Source of the DNA: Pseudomonas sp. Q2-TVG4-2
GTDB taxonomy: Bacteria > Pseudomonadota > Gammaproteobacteria > Pseudomonadales > Pseudomonadaceae
Direction of reading: 5' to 3'
NCBI RefSeq assembly: GCF_013620795.1
Contig: NZ_LGLW01000001.1
Span: 1-64,000, forward strand
DNA length: 64,000 nt
This document shows positions 55,699 through 64,000 of this stretch, piece by piece. Position 1 is the stretch's first letter. Every line of letters starts with the position of its first letter. A model generated the notes under the pieces. That model saw nothing but the letters and a program-made list of their open reading frames with translations, was not told the origin of the DNA and did not search any database. The translations under genes and the position numbers were made by a program.

Positions 55699-57909
55699 AT
55701 GACCACTATGCCCCGACCCATCTATGAGACCAAAGAGGACAAGGACATTGATCTGGCCCACCTCTTTGATACGTTCATCAACAACCGGGCCCTCATTCTC
55801 ACCATAACCGGTTTCTTCGCAGCGCTGGGTGTGGCCTACGCGCTGCTGGCAACTCCGGTATATCTCGCCAGCGCAATGATCCAGATCCAGCCGAAAGGCG
55901 GGCTGCCAAGCCTCACCGACGTCGTGGGCACTGCACCGGCCGTCTCCCCGGCGCAGACGGAAATCGCACTGCTCAAGTCGCGCTCCGTTGTCGGCGGCGC
56001 GGTCAAGGCGCTGAACCTGGATATCATCATCGAGCCGCACCACTTCCCGGTGATCGGCGGCTATATGTTCCGCCGCTTCGAACCGAGCGAAGAAGGTGAG
56101 CTCGGCTGGTACCCGGATGGTTTCGAGTCATATGCCTGGGGCGGCGAGTCGCTGCGCATCACTCATCTGATCGTGCCAGACAAGATGCATGGTGAAGAGC
56201 TGACTCTGGAAGCGGCTGAAAACAACGGCTTCATCCTGCGCGACACCGAAGGCGAAGTGGTTGTGCAAGGCGTCGTTGGCGATCACATCGAGACGCCGGA
56301 TTATGGAATCAGCGTAGCGGAGCTGAACGCACGGCCAGGCACGACCTTCACCGTGATCAAGAACCGTACTTACGCTACCACTGAGGACTACCAGGATCGT
56401 TTGACTGCCGGGGAGCGAGGCAAGCAGTCAGGCATTCTCAACGTGACGCTCGAGGACACTGACCCCGACAAGGCCGTTCAGGTGCTGGAAAAAGTGGCCC
56501 AGCGCTACGTTGATCAGAACATTGCGCGCAACGCGGCAGAAGCAACGCAGAGCCTGGAGTTCCTCAGCGAGCAGGTGCCGGAAGTCCGCAAGAAACTCGA
56601 TGCCGCTCAAACAGCCTTGAACGAGTTCCAGACCGGCAACCGCTCGGTGGATATTTCCGCCGAAACCCAGTCTGTGCTGGACCGCATCGTTGACCTCGAG
56701 AGCCAGATTTCAGAGCAGAACCTCAAGCGCACTGAAATGGAGACACGCTTTACCCGTCAGCATCCGAACTTCCAGTCGTTGATGAATCAGATCAACCAGC
56801 TGCAGTCGCAGAAAACTGAGCTGGAAAAACAAATCGGCACCCTGCCCTCTACCCAGCAAGAATTGCTGCGTCTGAACCGCGACGTAGAGGTTTCGTCCGA
56901 AACCTATTCGATGCTGCTGAACAAGACGCAGGAATTGGACATCATTCGCGCAGGAACCGTGGGCAACGTGCGTATCGTTGACCACGCCGCAGCCGACATA
57001 GACCAGCCGATCAAGCCGAACAAGCCACTGATCGTTATCGTCGCTACTCTACTTGGCGGCATTCTCGCGGTCGCCTTCGTCTATGTTCGCGAAGCGCTCA
57101 AACGCGGCGTCGAGAACCCAGAAGAAATCGAGCGTGTCGGCATCCCAGTGTATGCCGCGATCCCCTTCAGCGAGAAACAAGGGGCGCTGGAAAAGCGTCT
57201 GGCCAACTTCAAGCGTGACAAGAGCAGCGCTTCGTACCTGTTGACCATCAATGACCCGGCTGATCTGGCGACCGAGGCCATGCGCAGCCTGCGTACCAGC
57301 CTGCATTTCGCCATGATCGAGGCCAAGAACAACATACTGATGATTACCGGCCCCAGCCCGGCAGTCGGCAAGTCATTCGTGACGAGCAACCTCGCGGCAG
57401 TGATCGCACAGTCCGGCAAGAAAGTGCTGCTGGTAGATGCCGACATGCGCAAGGGCTACCTGCACAAGGTCATGCGTTGCCAGGGCGAAAAAGGTCTTTC
57501 GGATATCTTGTCCGGCCGCATCACGCTCTTTGACGCCATCCAGAAGACTCAGCTCAACAACCTGCACGTCATCACACACGGTCAGCTGCCGCCGAACCCG
57601 TCCGAGTTGTTGATGCACGAGAACTTCTCTCGCTTCGTCAAGGAGATCAGCACCATGTATGACATGGTGATCTTCGATACGCCGCCGATCCTTGCCGTAA
57701 CTGACGCTGCTCTCGTTGGCAGCCAGGCCGGCACGACCCTGATGGTGACCCGCTACGGCCTTAACGGAGTCAAGGAAATCGAGTTCGCCAAGCGCCGTCT
57801 CGAGCAGAATGGTCTGCTGGTCAAGGGCGTTATCTTCAACGCCGTGGTCCGCAAGGCGTCGACCTACAGCGAATACGGTTACTACCAGTACGACTACCAG
57901 AGCAAATAA
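55699..57909 (+). CDS. wzc: Polysaccharide co-polymerase/tyrosine autokinase (Wzc-like)
   Basis: A 736-residue inner-membrane protein: N-terminal Wzz domain with a helix at about residues 33-53, a long periplasmic coiled coil, a second helix near residue 435 and a cytoplasmic BY-kinase domain. Walker A is GPSPAVGKSF, Walker A' LLVDADMRKG and Walker B VIFDTPP. The C-terminal tail has a tyrosine cluster (STYSEYGYYQYDYQ). It controls chain length and export of the EPS. It follows wzb at close spacing. Confidence 0.94.
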   Translation: MTTMPRPIYETKEDKDIDLAHLFDTFINNRALILTITGFFAALGVAYALLATPVYLASAMIQIQPKGGLPSLTDVVGTAPAVSPAQTEIALLKSRSVVGGAVKALNLDIIIEPHHFPVIGGYMFRRFEPSEEGELGWYPDGFESYAWGGESLRITHLIVPDKMHGEELTLEAAENNGFILRDTEGEVVVQGVVGDHIETPDYGISVAELNARPGTTFTVIKNRTYATTEDYQDRLTAGERGKQSGILNVTLEDTDPDKAVQVLEKVAQRYVDQNIARNAAEATQSLEFLSEQVPEVRKKLDAAQTALNEFQTGNRSVDISAETQSVLDRIVDLESQISEQNLKRTEMETRFTRQHPNFQSLMNQINQLQSQKTELEKQIGTLPSTQQELLRLNRDVEVSSETYSMLLNKTQELDIIRAGTVGNVRIVDHAAADIDQPIKPNKPLIVIVATLLGGILAVAFVYVREALKRGVENPEEIERVGIPVYAAIPFSEKQGALEKRLANFKRDKSSASYLLTINDPADLATEAMRSLRTSLHFAMIEAKNNILMITGPSPAVGKSFVTSNLAAVIAQSGKKVLLVDADMRKGYLHKVMRCQGEKGLSDILSGRITLFDAIQKTQLNNLHVITHGQLPPNPSELLMHENFSRFVKEISTMYDMVIFDTPPILAVTDAALVGSQAGTTLMVTRYGLNGVKEIEFAKRRLEQNGLLVKGVIFNAVVRKASTYSEYGYYQYDYQSK

Positions 57910-57914
57910 AGAGT

Positions 57915-57938
57915 GCTCGGCATCCTCGAATGCCGAGC
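57915..57938 (+). terminator. Stem-loop downstream of wzc
   Basis: GCTCGGCAT (57915-57923) and ATGCCGAGC (57930-57938) form a perfect 9-bp stem with a six-base loop, five bases after the wzc stop. No T-run follows, so it could attenuate rather than end transcription into the glycanase gene. Confidence 0.5.
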
Positions 57939-58085
57939 GACCAAACAGCGCTCTGCCATTAATTGATCCGCTTCGATCACCCGCCCCGTTCGCCCGCGTT
58001 CATCAGGCGAACGGCTCGCAGGGTATTTAGTCGCGCCATCACAGCCAGTCCAGGCGCCACGCGCCCATGGGAGGTCCAGGTAAAT

Positions 58086-59147
58086 ATGGAACGTCGCTCT
58101 CTTCCACTTCTGTTCACTACGATACGGTTGGTTGCCAGCCTGGCACTGATGGGTTGTGTGCCACTTGCGCAGGCACAAGCCAGCGAAAAGAACGCCGGCA
58201 TCGACCTGGTCGGCATCAACATGTCTGGCGCAAACTTTGCTCCGCATATAACACCCGGAAAAGTTGGCACTAACTACTTCTATCCAGAAAAAACATACTT
58301 TAAGTACTACGCGGACAAGAATATCCGCCTGATTCGCTTTCCCTTCATCTGGGAACGCCTGCAGCATGACTTGTATAAAGGCGTGAACTTCGACCAGATC
58401 CGCCTGCTCAGAAAAACGCTTGATTTCGCCGCAGAGCATGACCAGAAAATCATTCTGGATATGCACAATTATGGGCGATACAAGGGCAAGCTGATCGGTT
58501 CTCCCGAAGTGCCTTACGAAGCCTACGCCAGTGTCTGGCGGAAACTCGCGGAAGAGTTCAAAGACCATCCCGCGCTGTTGGGCTACGACATCATGAACGA
58601 GCCCCATTCGACCAAAGGGCTATGGCCGGCAGCTGCCCAGGCCGCGGTCGATGCGATCCGCCAGGTGGACATGAAGACCTTGATCTTTGTCGAAGGTGAC
58701 CGCTGGGCCAGTACCTTTCACTGGCGCATGGTGAACGAGGACTTCCTGATCGAGGATCCTGCCGAGAAGATCATTTACGAAGGCCACCTGTACCTCGACA
58801 AGGATTTCTCGGGACGCTATGCAAACGACGAAACCGTTGACCCCATGCTCGGTGTAGAACGTGCACGCCCGTTCGTCGAGTGGCTGAAGGAAAACAACCT
58901 GAAAGGCTTTCTCGGCGAATACGGCGTACCCGGGCATTCCGAGTCGATGCTGGTCGCCATGGATAACCTGCTCGGCTATCTCAATGAAAATTGCATGCCC
59001 AGCGCCTATTGGGCCGGCGGCCCAGGCTGGGGCAAATATGTCCTTGCGGTTGAGCCCATCGATGGCAAGGACCGCCCGCAAATGACGGTGCTGCAGAAAA
59101 ACATCTCCAATAACTGCACGGAGTTCGGGCCGGCACCGCAGCGGTAA
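58086..59147 (+). CDS. Glycoside hydrolase family 5 (cellulase-like) exported glycanase
   Basis: A 353-residue GH5 enzyme with an N-terminal signal peptide. A Cys in LALMGC could act as a lipobox, otherwise signal peptidase I would cut after AQA. Catalytic glutamates are in DIMNEPHS (acid/base) and FLGEYGVP (nucleophile). Family 5 enzymes cleave beta-1,4 and related glycosidic bonds. Placed between wzc and the polymerase, it probably trims or releases the exopolysaccharide in the periplasm. The ATG at 58086 was chosen because the signal peptide starts there. Confidence 0.85.
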   Translation: MERRSLPLLFTTIRLVASLALMGCVPLAQAQASEKNAGIDLVGINMSGANFAPHITPGKVGTNYFYPEKTYFKYYADKNIRLIRFPFIWERLQHDLYKGVNFDQIRLLRKTLDFAAEHDQKIILDMHNYGRYKGKLIGSPEVPYEAYASVWRKLAEEFKDHPALLGYDIMNEPHSTKGLWPAAAQAAVDAIRQVDMKTLIFVEGDRWASTFHWRMVNEDFLIEDPAEKIIYEGHLYLDKDFSGRYANDETVDPMLGVERARPFVEWLKENNLKGFLGEYGVPGHSESMLVAMDNLLGYLNENCMPSAYWAGGPGWGKYVLAVEPIDGKDRPQMTVLQKNISNNCTEFGPAPQR

Positions 59148-59494
59148 CTCGCTTGCTACCGCATCTGCCGCCCGCCAGACCGCGGCCAATTGAACGCAGC
59201 TAACCGGTCAGAAATCTTTGGCGAACCTCAAATTTCGACGCAACCCAGCCTCCAAACGGTTGTCCAATTTTTCGACCGAGCATCAGCGAATTTAACGCGA
59301 GCGGAACTCAATGACTCGGTAGCTATCGAACGCGTTCGGTTACTGACGTGCTGTCAGGTTTGGATTGAGACCTTGGATCCAGCGATACACAGCGCAACGG
59401 CGCATCGAAAGCACCGCCTGGCAATGTTAGATAGCTTGAGTTTGTTGCGGTGTAGTTAGTCTGGATAATGGAAATGCACCTAAGGACCCAGGTG

Positions 59495-60751
59495 ATGACA
59501 AACATCAGCTCAAAATTCTTTTATTTGCCATTGACGGTTCTGATGATCATCTTGCACTTTTCGGTGTTTGGTGACAGCACACATAACCCTATCGGCTTCA
59601 AGTTTCTCAACGAGGCCTATCTGGCGATCTGCCTGGGCGCGTCGTTTCTTTTGATTCTTGCCAGTGCAGAGGATGCGTCCAGAGAATTTCGCGTCCTTAT
59701 GTATTACGCGTTTTACAGCGTTTTCGTATTTACGGTGCTACCGGCAATATTTTCGTTTTATACCTTTGGCCAACCCATTATTTACGGTCTGATCGAGGAA
59801 CGTCGAATACTTTTCACATTTGGTTTCGTGCCGCTGCTCTTGCTTGCCAAGCACATCAGCACCCTCCAGTTTGAGCGCGCGCTGATCTATTCCGCGCTCA
59901 TCGCCGTATTCCTCTCGTGGTGTTTCAAGTTCGGGCTGGTCCCGGATCTGCGCGAAGAACAGACATCTTGGGACCGCCCGGATCGCTCATCCATCGGTCC
60001 ATTTCTGATCTGTTTCGCCTATTTCTATTGCATCCAGGTGTGGGCAAAGGGCAAGTCACTCATCAATGACGAACAACGGCAGCGGAATTTCTACCTCATC
60101 GTCGCCGCGGTGTTGTTGCTCACCTTGGTCTTCGCCACGCAAACCCGCCAGCTCATTGTCCTGTGCCTGGCCTTCACTATGTTTTCGCTGAGGGCTAAAG
60201 CCGTCGTCTGGGCAGCCTCGCTTTGCCTCCTGCTTTCGCCGCTCTATTTCTATCCTGAGCTGCTTGAAGTCCTGGGACTTAACGTAGAGTTCTATGAAAG
60301 CAGCCTGGATGGTGATGTGGAAGATGGTGTAAGGCCCCATACCATCGCGGCCGTATTCAAACATTTGGAGCTGGTCAACTGGCTACCAAGCGGTTCGCTA
60401 TCCCTGATGTGGCAGGACGGTTTCATTCCCTATTTCGGCGAACACTTCTTCCTCTCTGATATCGGAATTATCGGCACGCTTTTTCGCTTCGGTTTTTTGA
60501 CCTTTTTGCTGGTCCCACTGTCGCTGTACATTTACCAGCGCATCGCTAGAAATATCAGTACTGATATGAGTTTCATCTATCCAGTGATGCTCGCAATGTT
60601 CGTGATATGGCCACTCGCCGGTCTCTTCGAATATGCGCAACCCGTAGTTTGTATGCTTTTCGTTATTCATGCTCTGAGAGCACGCCATCTTCGCAGCAAG
60701 GAACGAGTACATGAACGTCGCACTTATTCTCAACTACAAAGCTGCTACTGA
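59495..60751 (+). CDS. O-antigen ligase/Wzy-like polymerase
   Basis: A 418-residue membrane protein with about ten helices and a large periplasmic loop (roughly residues 265-320, near RPHTIAAVFKHLELVNWL). This is the arrangement of Wzy polymerases and O-antigen ligases. It would join lipid-linked repeat units. The ATG at 59495 follows AAGGA with good spacing; an earlier ATG at 59468 is possible. The 347-base gap upstream contains no gene and a palindrome CGAACGCGTTCG at 59327-59338. Confidence 0.78.
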   Translation: MTNISSKFFYLPLTVLMIILHFSVFGDSTHNPIGFKFLNEAYLAICLGASFLLILASAEDASREFRVLMYYAFYSVFVFTVLPAIFSFYTFGQPIIYGLIEERRILFTFGFVPLLLLAKHISTLQFERALIYSALIAVFLSWCFKFGLVPDLREEQTSWDRPDRSSIGPFLICFAYFYCIQVWAKGKSLINDEQRQRNFYLIVAAVLLLTLVFATQTRQLIVLCLAFTMFSLRAKAVVWAASLCLLLSPLYFYPELLEVLGLNVEFYESSLDGDVEDGVRPHTIAAVFKHLELVNWLPSGSLSLMWQDGFIPYFGEHFFLSDIGIIGTLFRFGFLTFLLVPLSLYIYQRIARNISTDMSFIYPVMLAMFVIWPLAGLFEYAQPVVCMLFVIHALRARHLRSKERVHERRTYSQLQSCY

Positions 60752-61595
60752 AACTATCAGCTGCGCTGAAAGCTTGCTCGCTCATTGCACGACGATCGAT
60801 CACATCGTCATCGTCGATAACGATTCGCAGGATGGATCCGCCCTTGCCTTTCAGCAATGGCTGGACGAAAAGGCGTACCCGACCGTGACCTTGCTCTGCA
60901 ATCCCGAAAACAACGGGTATGCCGGCGGCAATAATTATGGCCTTCGCTGGGCGATGGAAAATCTACAGCCAACGTACTTCTGGGTCGTCAATAACGACAC
61001 CTACGTAGACAGCGACGCCTTTTCGCCATTGCTCGAGGCGCTGCAGCGTAATGATCGACAGTTCGTCGGCTCGCTCGTACTCAGTGCCGACACCGGACGT
61101 CTGGAGTGCTATGGCGGCGGCAAACTGTATCCGATCCTGGGCAAGGCTCGCCTGCTCGGAAAGAACCAGAGCATCGAAGCGTTGCAGCAGCAGAATCTTC
61201 AGCACACCCCGGATTACATAATGGGCTGCAGCCTTGCGTTTTCCGCTGCGCTGACCGAAGAAATCGGCCTGATGGACGAAGACTACTTCATGTATTTCGA
61301 AGAGGTGGATTGGCAATACCGAGCCAGGCGCTTCGGCATTTCCATCAAGGTCATCCCTGAAAGCCGCCTGTTTCACTACGGTTCCCTCAGCCTGGGTAGC
61401 CGCTCAGCGTTTTATCACTATTACCGCAACCGGGCGGCGACCCGCTTCAACAAGCGTTTTTACGGGTCGGCCTTCGCAGTAACTTCCGCATTCTTTCTCT
61501 CGGCCGTTACGACTATCAAGGAATACAGGAATCCCACCCTCGCCTGGTCGGGTATCAAGGGCGCCTTCAAGGGAGTAGCAATGAGTGTCAAGTGA
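60711..61595 (+). CDS. Family 2 glycosyltransferase
   Basis: A 294-residue GT-A transferase: VALILNYKAA, IVDNDSQDGS, a DxD-like NNDTYVD and the acceptor-side YFEEVDWQYRARR block, typical of rhamnosyltransferase-type GT2 enzymes. It overlaps the polymerase by about 40 bases. A rhamnose-like donor is consistent with gmd/rmd downstream, but is inference. Confidence 0.85.
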   Translation: MNVALILNYKAATETISCAESLLAHCTTIDHIVIVDNDSQDGSALAFQQWLDEKAYPTVTLLCNPENNGYAGGNNYGLRWAMENLQPTYFWVVNNDTYVDSDAFSPLLEALQRNDRQFVGSLVLSADTGRLECYGGGKLYPILGKARLLGKNQSIEALQQQNLQHTPDYIMGCSLAFSAALTEEIGLMDEDYFMYFEEVDWQYRARRFGISIKVIPESRLFHYGSLSLGSRSAFYHYYRNRAATRFNKRFYGSAFAVTSAFFLSAVTTIKEYRNPTLAWSGIKGAFKGVAMSVK

Positions 61596-62346
61596 TACTA
61601 ATGCATTCGGAATCAACTTTTATTCCGGCAATAAGAAGACTTTATTGACTTGCATCCGCGAGGGCATCAAGCAGCCCTATTCGTTTGTGGTGACTCCAAA
61701 TGTTGATCATCTCGTGCAACTAGAGGATGACCCACAGCTGCGTGATGCATATGCCAAAGCGCGCTGGAGGCTTTGCGACAGCCGTATCCTTCTGTCGCTA
61801 CTGGGCCGCCTGGGTGTTCATCTCGACGAAGCCATTCCGGGCAGCGATCTAACCCTGGATCTGCTCAAGTGGGCAGACGATGATTGCCTGCGCGTGGTTC
61901 TGATCGGTTCATTGCAGACCGAAGCCGATAAGCTTCGAGCGATCTATCCCGGCATCGACCTCTACCACTACAACCCGCCAATGGGGTTCATCAAAAACCC
62001 GGAAGAAGTGGAGCGTTGCCTGCGGTTCGTTCGCGAACACCCGTCGGACCTGGTTCTGTACGCGGTGGGCACGCCTCGCGGGGAAGTCTTGGCCGCGGCA
62101 ACTCAACCACATGAGCGTTCGGGTATGGGCTTTTGCATCGGCGCCTCGATTTCCTTCGCAACGGGCACGATCAAGCGAGCACCGAAATGGATGCGCGAGT
62201 ACAAGCTCGAATGGCTCCATCGCATGTGCATGGAACCTCGTCGGCTGGCCAAACGTTATTTCGCCGATGCGGTGTACATCGTGCCCGCTTATCTACGAGA
62301 AAAAAGCGCCCGATTAAAAGCCAGCCCTGCGAAACAGGAGTCTTGA
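61585..62346 (+). CDS. WecG/TagA/CpsF-family glycosyltransferase
   Basis: A 253-residue family 26 transferase: TPNVDHLVQLE near the N-terminus, GSDLTLDLL and VLIGS in the nucleotide-binding half, and a basic C-terminal tail (RRLAKRYF) for membrane binding. The start is GTG at 61585 inside the end of the previous gene, with GGGAG nine bases upstream. Family members transfer N-acetylmannosamine-type or mannosyl residues to lipid-linked intermediates. Confidence 0.85.
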   Translation: MSSDTNAFGINFYSGNKKTLLTCIREGIKQPYSFVVTPNVDHLVQLEDDPQLRDAYAKARWRLCDSRILLSLLGRLGVHLDEAIPGSDLTLDLLKWADDDCLRVVLIGSLQTEADKLRAIYPGIDLYHYNPPMGFIKNPEEVERCLRFVREHPSDLVLYAVGTPRGEVLAAATQPHERSGMGFCIGASISFATGTIKRAPKWMREYKLEWLHRMCMEPRRLAKRYFADAVYIVPAYLREKSARLKASPAKQES

Positions 62347-62494
62347 ACGGATATCGATCAATGGCCATCACATGCGGGTCATGTCGTTACGTTGGTTAGC
62401 TCGAATAACCGAATCCAAGTTCCATGAACAACGCTTCGCTATTCCAGGTCATGCACCTCGGTATAGCGACTCATAAGCATCACTGAAAACCTAA

Positions 62495-63544
<1,050 letters not shown>

Positions 63545-63661
63545 GTATCGACCTGGCTGGAGGTATAGAACCAGGCACATGCTGTTGGGGGGAGCCGCGC
63601 AGGGGAACCACTCCAGGGCGTCCTCCCTCCTCCAGCCGCCAGAGCGTTATCCCGGGGTTCA

Positions 63662-63738
63662 TACGGTCGACTTCGGCGTTACGCCGGGCCAAAAAGTTGG
63701 ACGGTGCGGCTTCAGGGGCCACCGTCCAGCCGACCGTA
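63662..63738 (+). other. Structured intergenic element, predicted three-way junction
   Basis: An outer stem TACGGTCG (63662-63669)/CGACCGTA (63731-63738) encloses a small hairpin CGGCG-TTA-CGCCG (63674-63686) and a 9-bp stem TGGACGGTG (63698-63706)/CACCGTCCA (63720-63728). All three stems are perfect. It lies between gmd and the next gene, so an RNA element or a remnant of a repeat is possible. No ORF is recognised in this 273-base gap. Confidence 0.4.
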
Positions 63739-63817
63739 ACCGGGACGCAACATCCCAAGGCTAAACCAGGGATAAATCGCATCACTGAAATTGGAATTTC
63801 ATCCTATCGGGAAGATC

Positions 63818-64000
63818 ATGCGTAAAGTGCTGATTACCGGCGTTACCGGTTTTACCGGTCGCTACATGGCAGAAGAGTTAGCAGGCCGGGGCTACGAGGT
63901 TCACGGCCTTAGCTATCGCCAACCCGTGGGCACACTGCCTACGGCTGTTTCAGCCATCCACTGCTGCTCATTGAATGACGCAGAGACGCTGCGAACCCTG
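63818..64000 (+). CDS. Extended SDR, probable GDP-4-keto-6-deoxymannose reductase/epimerase (partial)
   Basis: The first 61 codons of a Rossmann-fold sugar-nucleotide enzyme, truncated by the end of the window. The N-terminal cofactor motif reads [15 protein letters not shown]. Its place after gmd suggests Rmd (GDP-rhamnose formation) or another GDP-4-keto-6-deoxymannose-processing SDR. A GGGAAG ribosome binding site precedes the ATG. Confidence 0.75.
   Translation, partial: MRKVLITGVTGFTGRYMAEELAGRGYEVHGLSYRQPVGTLPTAVSAIHCCSLNDAETLRTL

Noticed and set aside
59190..59459. An 89-codon frame between the GH5 and polymerase genes
   Set aside because: No ribosome binding site, no hydrophobic or domain pattern, and composition like non-coding DNA.

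Overview
The window is high-GC DNA from a gammaproteobacterium, most likely a Pseudomonas sensu lato of the Stutzerimonas type. The basis is protein style, codon use and a typical pseudomonad chromosomal backbone (uup-type ABC-F, slt, MOSC, cheV and yegS genes, plus cysK, DUF2937 and moxR/VWA genes). No tRNA, rRNA, CRISPR array, integrase or insertion sequence was found. The species call is inference from gene content, not from a marker gene.

Layout. (1) 40-8569: a haloacid dehalogenase, then a tight plus-strand cluster resembling arsenosugar-type biosynthesis loci. It holds a radical SAM ArsS-like protein, a sodium/solute symporter, a metallophosphoesterase-like protein, a VTT-membrane/flavin disulfide reductase fusion, two glycosyltransferase-like proteins and a DUF547 protein. 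Several genes are coupled by ATGA overlaps, and no arsM is present. (2) 8680-10803: an alpha/beta hydrolase and a deiodinase-like thioredoxin-fold protein. (3) 11021-13150: a minus-strand module of two mini-thioredoxins, a ZntR-like MerR regulator, an unusual CcdA-like membrane protein and a 44-residue membrane peptide. It is preceded by a recognisable MerR-type promoter with a 20-bp spacer, and is the best candidate here for a little-described system. (4) 13303-19658: a complete histidine utilisation operon, hutI-hutG-hutU-hutH-hutC, of the four-step formimidoylglutamase type. HutC-like operator sequences overlap its promoter. (5) 19855-24640: an M42 peptidase and a two-gene non-canonical formate dehydrogenase (ForC-like catalytic subunit plus DUF1641 subunit).

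(6) 24641-37098: accessory metabolism. This part holds a phospholipase D remnant, two SDRs, a Tat-exported aldo/keto reductase, an erythromycin-esterase-like protein, an EEP-family membrane protein, an FAD-Rieske oxidoreductase, an AT-richer patch with a DUF421 protein, a LysR/SDR divergent pair with tandem palindromes between them, and a major-facilitator-type carrier. (7) 37237-53278: conserved backbone genes. (8) 53650-64000: the start of a Wzy-dependent exopolysaccharide locus: WcaJ-type initiator, Wzb-type phosphatase, Wzc tyrosine kinase, GH5 glycanase, O-antigen-ligase-like polymerase, GT2, WecG/TagA-type transferase, GDP-mannose dehydratase, and a partial reductase/epimerase running off the end.

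Working together: the hut genes take histidine to glutamate. The EPS genes build a repeat unit on undecaprenyl phosphate, probably containing a GDP-mannose-derived deoxyhexose, and export it under kinase/phosphatase control. The MerR module looks like a metal- or thiol-stress circuit that moves reducing power across the inner membrane.
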